43,900 bases of DNA from assembly GCA_934232845.1 (NCBI GenBank), contig CAKQGD010000007.1:1-43900 (forward strand). Direction: 5' to 3'. A program made the position numbers and the translations under genes. The notes under the pieces were generated by a model. It searched no databases and was not told the DNA's origin. It was given only the letters and a program-made list of their open reading frames with translations. This DNA comes from an uncultured Oscillospiraceae bacterium. Its GTDB lineage: Bacteria > Bacillota > Clostridia > Oscillospirales > Ruminococcaceae. Numbering within the stretch: position 1 is the first letter of the stretch; every line of letters starts with the position of its first letter. Positions 24,226-32,493 of this stretch are shown here, one piece after another.

Positions 24226-24549
24226 CCCTCGGCTCCTCTTCTTTTTAAAACGGCTGGCCCTTTGCCGCCGAATTGATTGAACACACAGTTTCTTTTATTT
24301 ATTACGGAATATTATAATGGAATGCCGCTCAAAAGAAAAGTGCCTTTTTCAAAAAAGCACTCATTCTCCGCCGGCATATCTCCGCATAAAAACCGCCCGG
24401 AAACGGCGCCGGTACTTGCATTTCCTCCCTGCTTGTGGCAAAATAGAAACAGTTTGCAGAACCGTTTTCCCATTCGCGCAGCCTGCCCGGCCAAAGCGGC
24501 ACGGCAGGATATAAGACGCGGTCTGCTTTTTACAAGGAGTTATTGATAC
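24226..24549. other. Gene-free interval between divergent sortase and VanY genes
   Basis: This 324-base stretch holds the upstream regions of both genes. A TATAAT-like AT-rich palindrome (ATTATAAT at 24311-24318) could serve either strand, but I found no good -35 for it. A hairpin AGTGC/GCACT (24340-24344 and 24356-24360) with long T/A arms reads like a leftward terminator, though no leftward gene lies upstream of it. The vanY promoter is at 24416-24444. I see no coding signal. Confidence 0.5.
24416..24444 (+). promoter_or_regulatory. Promoter of the VanY-type gene
   Basis: TTGCAT (24416-24421), 17-base spacer, CAAAAT (24439-24444). Confidence 0.55.
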
Positions 24550-25323
24550 ATGAATCGCTTTTTTGCTCTGCTTTCGGCGGTGCTGCTTTTGGCGGCATGT
24601 GAAGCCCGCACCATGAGTTCTTCCGCCGACGGAGAGCCGTCTTCTGACGGCGAACCTGTTTCCCCGGCTTCCTCCGTTTCTTCTGAGGTTTCTTCAAAAG
24701 AAGAGGAGCCTTCCTCCTCCGTATCTTCTTCGGCGTCCGCCGACGACTGGCGGCTGATTCTCGTCAACCCGTGGCATGTGCTGGAGGAAGAACTTGATGT
24801 TGAGCTTGCGGACACCGCTTACGGCTATCAGGTGGACGCGCGCATCGTCGATGATCTCGACGCCATGATGCAGAAAGCCAAATCCGACGGTGTCGATCTG
24901 CTGATCTGTTACGGCTACCGCACCTTTGCACAGTCCGAGGCACTTTTTGAAAAACAGATCAACCGCCAGCTTGCGGCAAACCCCTCGTATACCCGGGAGC
25001 AGGCCGCTGAAGCCGCCAAAAAATGGGTTGCACCGCCCGGCACGAGCGATCACCACACCGGACTGGCTCTCGACATCGTCACGCCGTCCAATCAGGTGCT
25101 CAACGATGATTTCGCTATGACCGACGCAGCCAAGTGGATGGCCGCGCACGGCTGGGAATATGGTTTTGTCATCCGTTTTCCCGCGGATAAAACCGACATC
25201 ACCGGCATCGCCTACGAGTCCTGGCACCTTCGCTACGTCGGCCGTGAACACGCCGCCGTCATGCACGAAAAGAATCTCTGCCTTGAGGAATATGTCGAGG
25301 CGATTCAAAACGGAACACTGTGA
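24550..25323 (+). CDS. D-alanyl-D-alanine carboxypeptidase, VanY/M15B family, lipoprotein
   Basis: Trims the terminal D-Ala from peptidoglycan peptides. The 257-residue precursor has a lipobox (Leu14-Ala-Ala-Cys17), a Ser/Glu-rich linker to about residue 60, then an M15B domain. The zinc motif SDHHTGLALDIV lies near residues 173-184 and ESWHLRYVG near 222-230, with the Glu and His in the usual places (EPWHxR in relatives). AAGGAG lies about 10 bases before the ATG. It is 18 bases upstream of the CBS/CorC gene. Presence of a VanY-like enzyme alone does not imply glycopeptide resistance, since no vanHAX genes are seen. Confidence 0.9.
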   Translation: MNRFFALLSAVLLLAACEARTMSSSADGEPSSDGEPVSPASSVSSEVSSKEEEPSSSVSSSASADDWRLILVNPWHVLEEELDVELADTAYGYQVDARIVDDLDAMMQKAKSDGVDLLICYGYRTFAQSEALFEKQINRQLAANPSYTREQAAEAAKKWVAPPGTSDHHTGLALDIVTPSNQVLNDDFAMTDAAKWMAAHGWEYGFVIRFPADKTDITGIAYESWHLRYVGREHAAVMHEKNLCLEEYVEAIQNGTL

Positions 25324-25341
25324 CAAAATAAGGAGAATATC

Positions 25342-26634
25342 ATGTTATCAGACTGCGACCCCGCGGCCGGCTGTACCCTGATTCTGCTGCCGCTTTTTCT
25401 GACCGTTCTTCTCAATCTCGCGCATGCCTCCGCCGTCTATCTCGACGACACCCAGCTTACAAACCGGGCGGCCTCCGGCGACCGTACGGCTGCCGCGCTC
25501 GAACGGCTGCTGATGAAAAACGACCGTGCCAAGCTGTCGGTACAGCTTTTTTCCTATCTGTCGGCGGCACTGTCCGCCGCGGGCGCAATCATTCTCTTAA
25601 AAGACGCGCCCGAGGCGGCAAAGACGGCCGCTCTCTTTCTCGCGCCGCTTTTGTTTTATGCGCTTGCAGTGCTTTCGCCGCGGCGCATCGCCGCCTACCA
25701 CGCGCAGAAAGCCGCTTATGCGCTGTCGGGGCTCCTGCGCCTGTGCTGCGCCATCCTCTCGCCTGTAACCATCTGCATCCGGGGAATTTCCTCTCTCGCG
25801 GTGCGTCTGACGGGCAGTGATCCCAGTGCCGAGCCCAGCCAGATCACCGAAGAGGAAATCAGAATGCTCGTCGACGAGGGCGAGGAAAACGGCGTGATCG
25901 ACGAAGGCGAAAAGAAGATGATCAACAACATCTTCGAATTTGACGACCGCGACGTTTCCGAGGTGATGACCCACCGCACCGAGGTCAACGCCGTTCCCGT
26001 TACGGCTACGCTGAGCGAAGCCGTTGATGTCGCGATGCGTTCCGGCAACACGCGTCTGCCCGTCTATGAGGATGACATAGACTCGGTGTGCGGCATTCTG
26101 TATGCCAAGGATCTTCTGCAGTTTTTGGAAAAGCCCGAGGGCTTTTCGATGCGTCAGGTCATGCGTGAACCGCTTTATGTGCCGGAATCCGGCAGCTGTG
26201 CGGATGTGTTTCAATTTATGCAGCATGAAAAAACGCAGATCGCCGTCGTGGTGGACGAGTACGGCGGCACCTACGGCATCGTCACGATGGAAGATCTTCT
26301 TGAGACGATCGTGGGCAGCATTCAGGACGAATACGACGACGAACAGCCCGAGGTCACCGATCTCGGCGAGGGGAAATGGCTGCTCGACGCCTCTATGGGC
26401 CTGTCGGAGGCCGAGGATCTTCTGGATATCCGCTTCCCCGACGACAGCGAGTCGGACACGCTGGGCGGCTTTTTGATCGAGCAGATCGGCTATGTGCCCA
26501 AGGGCGGGCCGGATTCTCCGGCCATCGTGGTCGGCGGCGTGCGCCTGTCCGCAAAGGAATCCGACGACCGCCGCATTCTCACCGTGCGCGCCGAGCGTCT
26601 GCCGGATCCTTTTCCCGAGCACAGCGAATCCTAA
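25342..26634 (+). CDS. CNNM/CorC-type membrane protein with CBS domains
   Basis: A 430-residue protein of the HlyC/CorC (hemolysin-like) family, linked in relatives to magnesium and cobalt transport. Residues about 1-150 form a DUF21/CNNM transmembrane domain of about four helices. ITEEEIRMLVDEGEENGVIDEGEKKMI is the conserved linker. A CBS pair follows (DVSEVMTHRTEVNAVP and VMREPLYVPES, ending VVDEYGGTYGIVTMEDLLE). The C-terminal CorC domain covers about residues 345-425. The start at 25342 follows AAGGAG by about 9 bases. It probably forms an operon with the VanY gene, and a terminator follows. The DUF21 part diverges from the usual form, so the transported ion is uncertain. Confidence 0.88.
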   Translation: MLSDCDPAAGCTLILLPLFLTVLLNLAHASAVYLDDTQLTNRAASGDRTAAALERLLMKNDRAKLSVQLFSYLSAALSAAGAIILLKDAPEAAKTAALFLAPLLFYALAVLSPRRIAAYHAQKAAYALSGLLRLCCAILSPVTICIRGISSLAVRLTGSDPSAEPSQITEEEIRMLVDEGEENGVIDEGEKKMINNIFEFDDRDVSEVMTHRTEVNAVPVTATLSEAVDVAMRSGNTRLPVYEDDIDSVCGILYAKDLLQFLEKPEGFSMRQVMREPLYVPESGSCADVFQFMQHEKTQIAVVVDEYGGTYGIVTMEDLLETIVGSIQDEYDDEQPEVTDLGEGKWLLDASMGLSEAEDLLDIRFPDDSESDTLGGFLIEQIGYVPKGGPDSPAIVVGGVRLSAKESDDRRILTVRAERLPDPFPEHSES

Positions 26635-26639
26635 AATAA

Positions 26640-26690
26640 AATCAGCCGGCCCCTCTCCTTAAAAGAAGAGGGGCCGGTTTCGCTTTTATC
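26640..26690. terminator. Bidirectional terminator between the CorC-type and GNAT genes
   Basis: CCGGCCCCTCT (26646-26656) pairs with AGAGGGGCCGG (26667-26677 or so), followed by TTTCGCTTTT on the plus strand and a T-containing run on the minus strand. Both genes converge on it. Confidence 0.8.
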
Positions 26691-26703
26691 TGCGTCTTCG
26701 CGG

Positions 26704-27228
26704 TCACAGCGCCGCCATGGCCGGCGCGACGCCGTACACTTTCAGATAAATTTCGTCTTTCAGAGCCGAAAATTCCTTCGCGGAAAGAACTCTCGGATAC
26801 GAGAGCAATACCAGATCGATCGGCTTGTCTTCCGGATTCAGCGGCTGCTGCTGATAGGGAAACGCATTCACAAAAAATCCCTGCCGCCTGTAAAAATTCA
26901 GACGGCGCCTCGGCAGTTCTCCGGAATCGGGCGGCTCGATTTCAAGCACAACGGGTTTTTTACTTTTTTCGCACGCGAGCTTTAAAAGCTTCGGCCCGAG
27001 ACCTGCGCCCCGCAGAGACGCATCCACAGCCAAATGCTCCGCAAAGCGGCACGAAGGCAGCTCCCACCAGGTGAGAAACCCCGCCGTTTTTCCGTTTTGA
27101 ACGGCAACCCGCAGAGAAACGCGGCCGCTGTCAAACAAGGCCGCCTGCGCCGCTTTCGAGCGGCGTTCCACGGGAGGAAACGCTTCCTCCATCAGGGGCC
27201 AGATTCTGTCGATCCAAACGCTGTCCAT
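26704..27228 (-). CDS. GNAT-family N-acetyltransferase
   Basis: A 174-residue acetyl-CoA-dependent acyltransferase. The fold is seen in AGFLTWWELPSCRFAEHLAVDASLRGAGLGPKLLKLAC, where RGAGLG is the pyrophosphate-binding loop (near residues 93-98), and in the late LNFYRRQGFFVN strand. Substrate is unknown. AGGAGG lies about 9 bases before the ATG. It is convergent with the CorC-type gene, and divergent from prmA. Confidence 0.82.
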   Translation of the reverse strand: MDSVWIDRIWPLMEEAFPPVERRSKAAQAALFDSGRVSLRVAVQNGKTAGFLTWWELPSCRFAEHLAVDASLRGAGLGPKLLKLACEKSKKPVVLEIEPPDSGELPRRRLNFYRRQGFFVNAFPYQQQPLNPEDKPIDLVLLSYPRVLSAKEFSALKDEIYLKVYGVAPAMAAL

Positions 27229-27312
27229 TGATCGTGTCCTCCTGTATTTCCACTATTTTACCCTGCTTTTCTAAAAAAGGCAAGTCCTCGGCGGCGCACG
27301 GCGCGAAACGTC

Positions 27313-27341
27313 TTGAGAAACGGCGAAAAAAAGGATATAAT
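27313..27341 (+). promoter_or_regulatory. Promoter of prmA
   Basis: TTGAGA (27313-27318), 17-base spacer, perfect TATAAT (27336-27341). Confidence 0.8.
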
Positions 27342-27386
27342 AAAAGCGAATCAGCAGAGATTTTTAAAAAAAGAAGGAGAAACCCA

Positions 27387-28304
27387 ATGGACTGGACCGA
27401 TCTCTCCCTGACGGTGCCGCTCGAGCGGCTCGACGAAGCGGCAGCGATTGCACAGCTTGTCGCGGGCGCCGGCATCGCGATTGAAGATTATTCCGATCTG
27501 GAGGAGGGCGCACTCGCCATCGCCCACATCGACCTGATCGACGAACAGCTTCTGCAGAAGGACCGCACAAAAGCGGTCATTCATATCTATCTTCCGCCCC
27601 GGCAAAGCCCGGCGGAATGCATCGCGTTTCTCGGCGGCCGATTTGAGGCGTGCGGCATCCCTTTTGAGATGGCAACCGCCGGCGTCCGCGAGGAAAACTG
27701 GGCCACCGCGTGGAAAACGTACTATCATCCGATCGAGCTTTCCAAAAAGCTCGCGATCTGTCCCTCGTGGGAGGAATACTCTCCCCGCTCCGGCCAGCAG
27801 GTCATCCGTCTCGACCCGGGCATGGCCTTCGGCACGGGAACACACGAGACGACGCGGCTGTGCCTCTCCCTGCTGGAAGAAGCCCTCGCGCCCGGCATGA
27901 CGATGCTCGACGTCGGCACGGGCAGCGGCATTCTCGCGATCTGCGCCAAAAAACTTGGCGCGGGCCGCACGGCGGGCGTCGACATCGACGAGGTGGCCGT
28001 GCGCACCGCGAAAGAAAACGCCGCCTTAAACGGCTGCGGCGAAATCGAGTTTTTGTGCGGTGACCTCGCAAAGGACGTACAGGGTACCTTTGATGTCATC
28101 TGCGCCAATATTGTGGCCGATGCAATCATCCGGCTGTCGCCCGACCTGCCGAAGCTGCTTTCTCCCGAAGGCGCATGCATCGTGTCCGGCATCATCGACA
28201 CGAGAAAAGACGAGGTACTCGCGGCTCTGCGCGCCGCCGGCCTCTCGCCCGAAACGATACGGGAGGAAAACGGCTGGGCGGCCATTCTGTGCAGGCCGGC
28301 ATGA
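27387..28304 (+). CDS. prmA: Ribosomal protein L11 methyltransferase
   Basis: PrmA methylates lysines and the N-terminal amine of ribosomal protein L11 with S-adenosylmethionine. The 305-residue protein has the N-terminal substrate-recognition domain, then RLDPGMAFGTGTHETTRLCL and the SAM-binding MLDVGTGSGILAICAKKLGA (residues about 172-191), with later CANIVADAI. I chose the ATG at 27387 (MDWTDLSL) because AAGGAG lies 8 bases upstream and a promoter sits at 27313. The open frame back to 27228 is an upstream extension without family similarity. Confidence 0.94.
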   Translation: MDWTDLSLTVPLERLDEAAAIAQLVAGAGIAIEDYSDLEEGALAIAHIDLIDEQLLQKDRTKAVIHIYLPPRQSPAECIAFLGGRFEACGIPFEMATAGVREENWATAWKTYYHPIELSKKLAICPSWEEYSPRSGQQVIRLDPGMAFGTGTHETTRLCLSLLEEALAPGMTMLDVGTGSGILAICAKKLGAGRTAGVDIDEVAVRTAKENAALNGCGEIEFLCGDLAKDVQGTFDVICANIVADAIIRLSPDLPKLLSPEGACIVSGIIDTRKDEVLAALRAAGLSPETIREENGWAAILCRPA

Positions 28305-28393
28305 TGCGCTTTTTTCACGTTTGAACGGATTGCGGACAACCCACCGGCGCATACTAAGACCGAAAACGCTTTTTGGAAAGGGGCTTTCTTTTG

Positions 28394-29326
28394 ATGAAAC
28401 GAACCAAAGCCGCGGCGCTGTTTCTGGCGCTTGCACTTCTGTCACAGACCGCCTGCGCCTCCCGGGGAGAGGCTTTCTCCTCCGAGCCGTCCTCTCTTGA
28501 ACCGTCCGAGAGCGTCTCACAGCCCACTCGCCCGGACGAGATCGGCGACCCCTCCCTGCCGGAGGATTCCGAACCCGAAAGCCGCCCGGCGCTCTCCATG
28601 ACCGCCGACTTTCTCAAGATCGGCAAGCTTTCCGCCGAGGGCGTGACCTGGGGACCCGGCACACAGACCGATGAGGACAACCGCTCCACCGCCTGCACGG
28701 GTCTGCAGGAAAAGTACGGAGAATCGTACGGCGCCTATTTCATCGCGCCGAAAGAGCAGAACACCGTGACGCTTTCGTTTGACCAAGGCTATGAAAACGG
28801 CTATACCTCCGTGATTCTTGACACGCTCAAGGAAAAAGACGTTACCGCCGTATTCTTTCTGACCGGACATTACCTGCGCACTCAGCCGGAGCTGGTGCAG
28901 AGAATGATCGACGAAGGGCACATAATCGGCAACCATTCCGACAGCCACAAGGTCTACTGCAGCGAACTTTCGATCGAGGAATCGTATGAAGACGCCCTGT
29001 ATATGCAGGAGGCTCTTCGAAACGACTACAACTATGAGATGCGCCTGTTTCGCTTCCCCGAGGGCGAATTTTCCGAACAGTCCCTCGCGCTGATGCAGGC
29101 GCTCGGCTACAAGAGCCTGTTCTGGAGCTTTGCCTACGCCGACTGGGATCCCTCCAATCAGCCCACGCAGGAAGCTGCAATGGAGAAAATTCTCAAATAC
29201 CTCCACCCCGGAGAGATCATGCTGCTGCACTCGGTGAGCAGCACAAACGCCGCGATTCTCGGCGATCTGATCGACGAAATCCGTGCGCGCGGCTTCGAGG
29301 TCGCGCCGTTTGAGGAGATCTGCTGA
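28394..29326 (+). CDS. Polysaccharide deacetylase, PdaA-like
   Basis: A 310-residue NodB-fold deacetylase. Its catalytic core reads NTVTLSFDQGYENGYTSVILD, then VTAVFFLTGHYLRTQPELVQRMI and IIGNHSDSH. This pattern resembles PdaA, the enzyme that makes muramic delta-lactam in spore cortex, which has a DNGYENG-like site. The usual second Asp of the deacetylase DD motif is Gln here (FDQG). A signal sequence (residues 1-21) ends in SQTAC, a poor lipobox. A Ser/Glu/Pro-rich linker follows to about residue 60. The ATG at 28394 has GGAAAGGGG about 11 bases upstream. I see no spore-specific promoter, so a sporulation role is only inferred. Confidence 0.85.
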   Translation: MKRTKAAALFLALALLSQTACASRGEAFSSEPSSLEPSESVSQPTRPDEIGDPSLPEDSEPESRPALSMTADFLKIGKLSAEGVTWGPGTQTDEDNRSTACTGLQEKYGESYGAYFIAPKEQNTVTLSFDQGYENGYTSVILDTLKEKDVTAVFFLTGHYLRTQPELVQRMIDEGHIIGNHSDSHKVYCSELSIEESYEDALYMQEALRNDYNYEMRLFRFPEGEFSEQSLALMQALGYKSLFWSFAYADWDPSNQPTQEAAMEKILKYLHPGEIMLLHSVSSTNAAILGDLIDEIRARGFEVAPFEEIC

Positions 29327-29392
29327 AAGTCTGCTCAAACCCTGCCGAGCGTTTTGTCTGTCAGCCGAAATCCGCAGACCGAGGTAAACACA

Positions 29393-29435
29393 AAAATCCT
29401 GTCCGGTGCTTTGCCGGGCAGGATCTTTTTTATCC
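29393..29435. terminator. Bidirectional terminator between pdaA-like and sulfatase genes
   Basis: ATCCTGTCCGG (29396-29406) pairs with CCGGGCAGGAT (29414-29424), followed by CTTTTTTAT on the plus strand and TTTTTG on the minus strand. It lies after the stop of the plus gene. The stretch 29436-29590 shows no further gene. Confidence 0.82.
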
Positions 29436-29590
29436 GCACGATTTTACCATCGGCGATATCCGTTTTTCTGTCTTTGGTTTCAGTCCCGCAGGGATTCTTT
29501 AGTTCATTCGCTTTCACCGGGCGTGTGCAGGAATCCGCCTTTTTCCGCCGTCGGCCTTTCGCGGCCTTTCGCTTTCTTTCCAAAAAAGCT

Positions 29591-31531
29591 TTATTCGGCG
29601 AGGCCCGCCTCGCGCCAAAGCGCACGGTAATAATCCGTTTCGAGAATGCGGGCACTGACGGTAAATTTTGCATCCACCTGCTGGCTGATCGAGGCGGCGT
29701 AGCCGTCGGAAACCTTAGTCCCCCCGGCAGGCAGAAAGACGTCTCTGTCCGCGTCGTAGCGTCCCTGATCGGTGATATAGCTGCGCGAATTGAATACCAC
29801 CAACCCGGGCGAGCTTGACAAAATATCCCGGCCCATCAGCAGGCGGGAATCGTACGGAAGGCCGAACAGGTTCGACAGCGTCGGCAGAATATCGACCGGC
29901 GCACAGGGCTTCTGTACCGGAACAGGCTTCTCCATCGACGGCGACCAGAGAACAAGGCAGCTCTTGTACAGCTCAAACGTTTCCTCCACCGGGTGCCCCG
30001 CCAGCTCGTCGAGCGTTTCCTTTGCAAGGCCGTAAGGATAGTGATCCGGCGTGATGCAGAACACCGTGTCTTCGGAGATTCCGGCCGCCTCCAGACGGGC
30101 AATCAGTTCCGTCATCGCAAGCTCCAGCTCATAGTTGCAGGCGATATAAGCCTTGGCGTTGTCGGAATACGGCAGACTTTCCACGACGTCCCTGTGGCGG
30201 GCCGCCATGGAATTTCCCTCAAACGTATAGTTGAGGTGGCCGCTTACCGTCATATAGTAGGCGACAAACGGTTCCTTCCCGATATATTCGTCCGCGGTCA
30301 ATTCAATCATCTCAAGATCCGATTCCGGCCAGGTATAGGTGACGTTCAGACCGTTTCCGTAGCCTTTGTAGACATAACCCATATTCGGATGAGAAACATC
30401 CCTGCGGTAATAATCGAAAAGGTGGTTGTGGTACGCAAGCGCCGTATATCCGAGGGAAGAGAGCTGATTGCCCATGCAGAAGGGAAGAAGGTTGCTTCCC
30501 GACTGAAAAAAGCTCCACACACCCGCTTTGGGAAGCAGACCCACGCAGGCGGCGTACTCCCCGTCCGTCGTGCTGACGCCCCAGATGGGGTTGTAGTAGT
30601 TTTCAAAAACGAAGCCTCCGTGCAGCATTTTGTACAGAGTGGGGGTCAGCTCTTCGCTGACGGCATAGGGAGACCAGCCCTCCGCCGTGACAAGAACAAG
30701 ATTTTTGCCTTTAAAAAGACCGGTATACTCGTTTTGAAAGGTCGGCTTCTGCGCCGCGAAATAACGGTGAAGCGTCTTCAGCCCGCCGTCGCTTTCCGCC
30801 TCGGCCAGCGCGGAAAAATCAAAGTCCATCGTGTTCGGCTCGTACTGGGTCTCCTCAACGGGAAGTTCCTCCTGCGGGAGAGAAAGCTCTTCCTCTCCGC
30901 CGATGAGCAGCCTACGGGCGTCAAGCTCCAGCGTCGTCAGAACGCCGAACATGCGGGCCGAACGCATCGGCACAAACTGTTTGAAATAAAGCGACCGCGG
31001 CGAATAGGCCCCCTCGTCGGCACAGGCAATCAGCCCCAGCTCCGCCCCATAAAACAGAAGACAGGCGGCCAGAGCGGCCGGCACGCGGGCGAGCCCCCCT
31101 CTCCGGTTCGGCGCAGATCCAAACAGCCATACGGCGCACGGCACGAAATACAGCGCCAGCCACGGCAGCAGGCGCCGCGCGCACGAGAGTGTCTCTCTCC
31201 AGAACTGAAGCACCTGTCCCGCCCCGGTGACGGAGTAAAGCGACGGCAGAACGCCGAAGATTCCCGTATAAACCGTGACGGCGCAGTACAAAAAGGCCGT
31301 CAGAATCAGCAGCACTGCGCCCGCCGCGCGCCTTGCCCGCGCGGGAAAGAACAGAGAAAGCAGAACCAGCAGGCAGCCCGCCGAAAGAGACAGCGGCAGC
31401 AGATAGGTCCACGGCGCGCAGAACATCCCCCCGAACAGGGCGCCTCGCAGCACAAGCTCCATCCAGAACGGGGCGGCAGCGGCGGCAAGCGTGCCGACGG
31501 ACGGCAGGTTCAAATGGGGGACGCGTTTCAT
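29591..31531 (-). CDS. LTA synthase family sulfatase (phosphoglycerol transferase-like)
   Basis: A 646-residue membrane enzyme of the alkaline-phosphatase/sulfatase fold, like LtaS, which adds glycerol phosphate to teichoic acid. Residues 1-170 hold about five hydrophobic helices. The extracellular domain starts near residue 215 (NTMDFDFSALAE). It has LVLVTAEGWSPYAV (metal Glu), a GVSTTDGEYAACVGLLPK segment with the nucleophile Thr, SGHLNYTF and ITPDHYPYG (metal Asp-His). AGGAGG lies 8 bases before the ATG. Product type (polyglycerol phosphate or another glycopolymer) is not decidable. It is a single leftward gene with its own promoter. Confidence 0.88.
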   Translation of the reverse strand: MKRVPHLNLPSVGTLAAAAAPFWMELVLRGALFGGMFCAPWTYLLPLSLSAGCLLVLLSLFFPARARRAAGAVLLILTAFLYCAVTVYTGIFGVLPSLYSVTGAGQVLQFWRETLSCARRLLPWLALYFVPCAVWLFGSAPNRRGGLARVPAALAACLLFYGAELGLIACADEGAYSPRSLYFKQFVPMRSARMFGVLTTLELDARRLLIGGEEELSLPQEELPVEETQYEPNTMDFDFSALAEAESDGGLKTLHRYFAAQKPTFQNEYTGLFKGKNLVLVTAEGWSPYAVSEELTPTLYKMLHGGFVFENYYNPIWGVSTTDGEYAACVGLLPKAGVWSFFQSGSNLLPFCMGNQLSSLGYTALAYHNHLFDYYRRDVSHPNMGYVYKGYGNGLNVTYTWPESDLEMIELTADEYIGKEPFVAYYMTVSGHLNYTFEGNSMAARHRDVVESLPYSDNAKAYIACNYELELAMTELIARLEAAGISEDTVFCITPDHYPYGLAKETLDELAGHPVEETFELYKSCLVLWSPSMEKPVPVQKPCAPVDILPTLSNLFGLPYDSRLLMGRDILSSSPGLVVFNSRSYITDQGRYDADRDVFLPAGGTKVSDGYAASISQQVDAKFTVSARILETDYYRALWREAGLAE

Positions 31532-31562
31532 CGGCGTTCCTCCTTTTTAACACAATATCTCT

Positions 31563-31590
31563 ATTATAAACCGCGAAAAAGAAATTTCAA
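31563..31590 (-). promoter_or_regulatory. Promoter of the LtaS-like gene
   Basis: Minus strand TTGAAA (31585-31590), 16-base spacer, perfect TATAAT (31563-31568). Confidence 0.75.
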
Positions 31591-31716
31591 CAAATTTCAC
31601 ACCATTTTCCGGCGGCGAATTCTCAAAACGATTTGTGCATCCTGTCAAAGCGGCGTCGGTTTTCCTGTGGAAAAGCCTCGAAACGTAGAACTTGCCGGAT
31701 TTTACGCTTTTTTGTC

Positions 31717-31732
31717 TGTCAAGATAGTGACA
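31717..31732 (+). promoter_or_regulatory. Inverted repeat at the xpt promoter (possible operator)
   Basis: TGTCA-N6-TGACA spans 31717-31732, and its right arm is part of the -35 hexamer. A regulator bound here would block RNA polymerase. The arms are only 5 bases long. Confidence 0.35.
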
Positions 31733-31755
31733 AACACTATTTTTTTTGGTAATAT
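31727..31755 (+). promoter_or_regulatory. Promoter of the xpt-nup operon
   Basis: GTGACA (31727-31732), 17-base spacer, TAATAT (31750-31755). The leader to xpt is only about 60 bases, and I see no guanine riboswitch core in it. Confidence 0.65.
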
Positions 31756-31823
31756 TACCGTATTCCCCTTCGGGAAAACGAGCGCCTGTCAGAACGGGAA
31801 CTGTCAAAAGGAGAGTAACTGCC

Positions 31824-32402
31824 ATGAAGATGCTTTGTGATCGAATTCGTGCGGAGGGGCAAATCCTCCCCGGCGGCGTGCTGAAAGTAGACAGTTTTCT
31901 CAATCATCAGCTGGACGTCGATCTCTATCACGAGATGGGCAGAGAGTGGTATACAAAATTTAAGGACTGCGGTGTGAACAAGATCCTGACGATCGAGGCT
32001 TCCGGAATCGGAATCGCCTGTATCACGGCGCAGTTTTTTCATGTGCCCGTCGTCTTTGCCAAAAAATCCCGCACCTCCAACATCCCCGACGGCGTCTACA
32101 CCTGCCGTGTTCATTCCTTTACCCATGGCCGCGACTACGACATCACGGTGGCAAAGCGCTTTTTGGGACCGCAGGATAAGGTTTTGATCATTGATGATTT
32201 TCTTGCCAACGGCTGCGCGCTGCGTGGACTTGCCGATATCTGCGCACAGGCCAAAGCCGAGATCGTCGGCGCGGGCATCGCAATCGAAAAGGGATTTCAG
32301 CCCGGTGGGCGCGAGATGCGCGAGAAAGGCATCCGCGTCGAATCCCTGGCCATTGTGGAATCCATGGGAGAAGACGGCTCGATCGTATTTTCCGAGGATT
32401 GA
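31824..32402 (+). CDS. xpt: Xanthine phosphoribosyltransferase
   Basis: Xpt joins xanthine to PRPP to make XMP, which feeds GMP. The 192-residue protein matches the Bacillus/Clostridium family. It has ILPGGVLKVDSFLNHQLD near the start, an EASGIGIACITAQ base-binding loop, and the PRPP motif VLIIDDFLANGCALRGL (near residues 122-138). The start is the ATG at 31824 with AAAGGAG 9-10 bases upstream. The frame opens at 31746, but the extra part contains the -10 hexamer. It leads a purine salvage and transport operon. Confidence 0.93.
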   Translation: MKMLCDRIRAEGQILPGGVLKVDSFLNHQLDVDLYHEMGREWYTKFKDCGVNKILTIEASGIGIACITAQFFHVPVVFAKKSRTSNIPDGVYTCRVHSFTHGRDYDITVAKRFLGPQDKVLIIDDFLANGCALRGLADICAQAKAEIVGAGIAIEKGFQPGGREMREKGIRVESLAIVESMGEDGSIVFSED

Positions 32403-32493
32403 TTTTTTAGATCCCAAAAGGCGGCCTGCCGTCTTTTCAGGATAAACGCAAGTAAAAATTACTTTGCTCATTTGAGAAGGAGGACATTTCAAC

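Noticed and set aside
24550..25323. Vancomycin resistance cluster because of the VanY-like enzyme
   Set aside because: No vanH, vanA-type ligase, vanX or vanRS genes are nearby, and VanY-type carboxypeptidases are common housekeeping enzymes.
31756..31823. Purine riboswitch before xpt
   Set aside because: The leader is about 60 bases after the predicted start and lacks the conserved purine riboswitch core.
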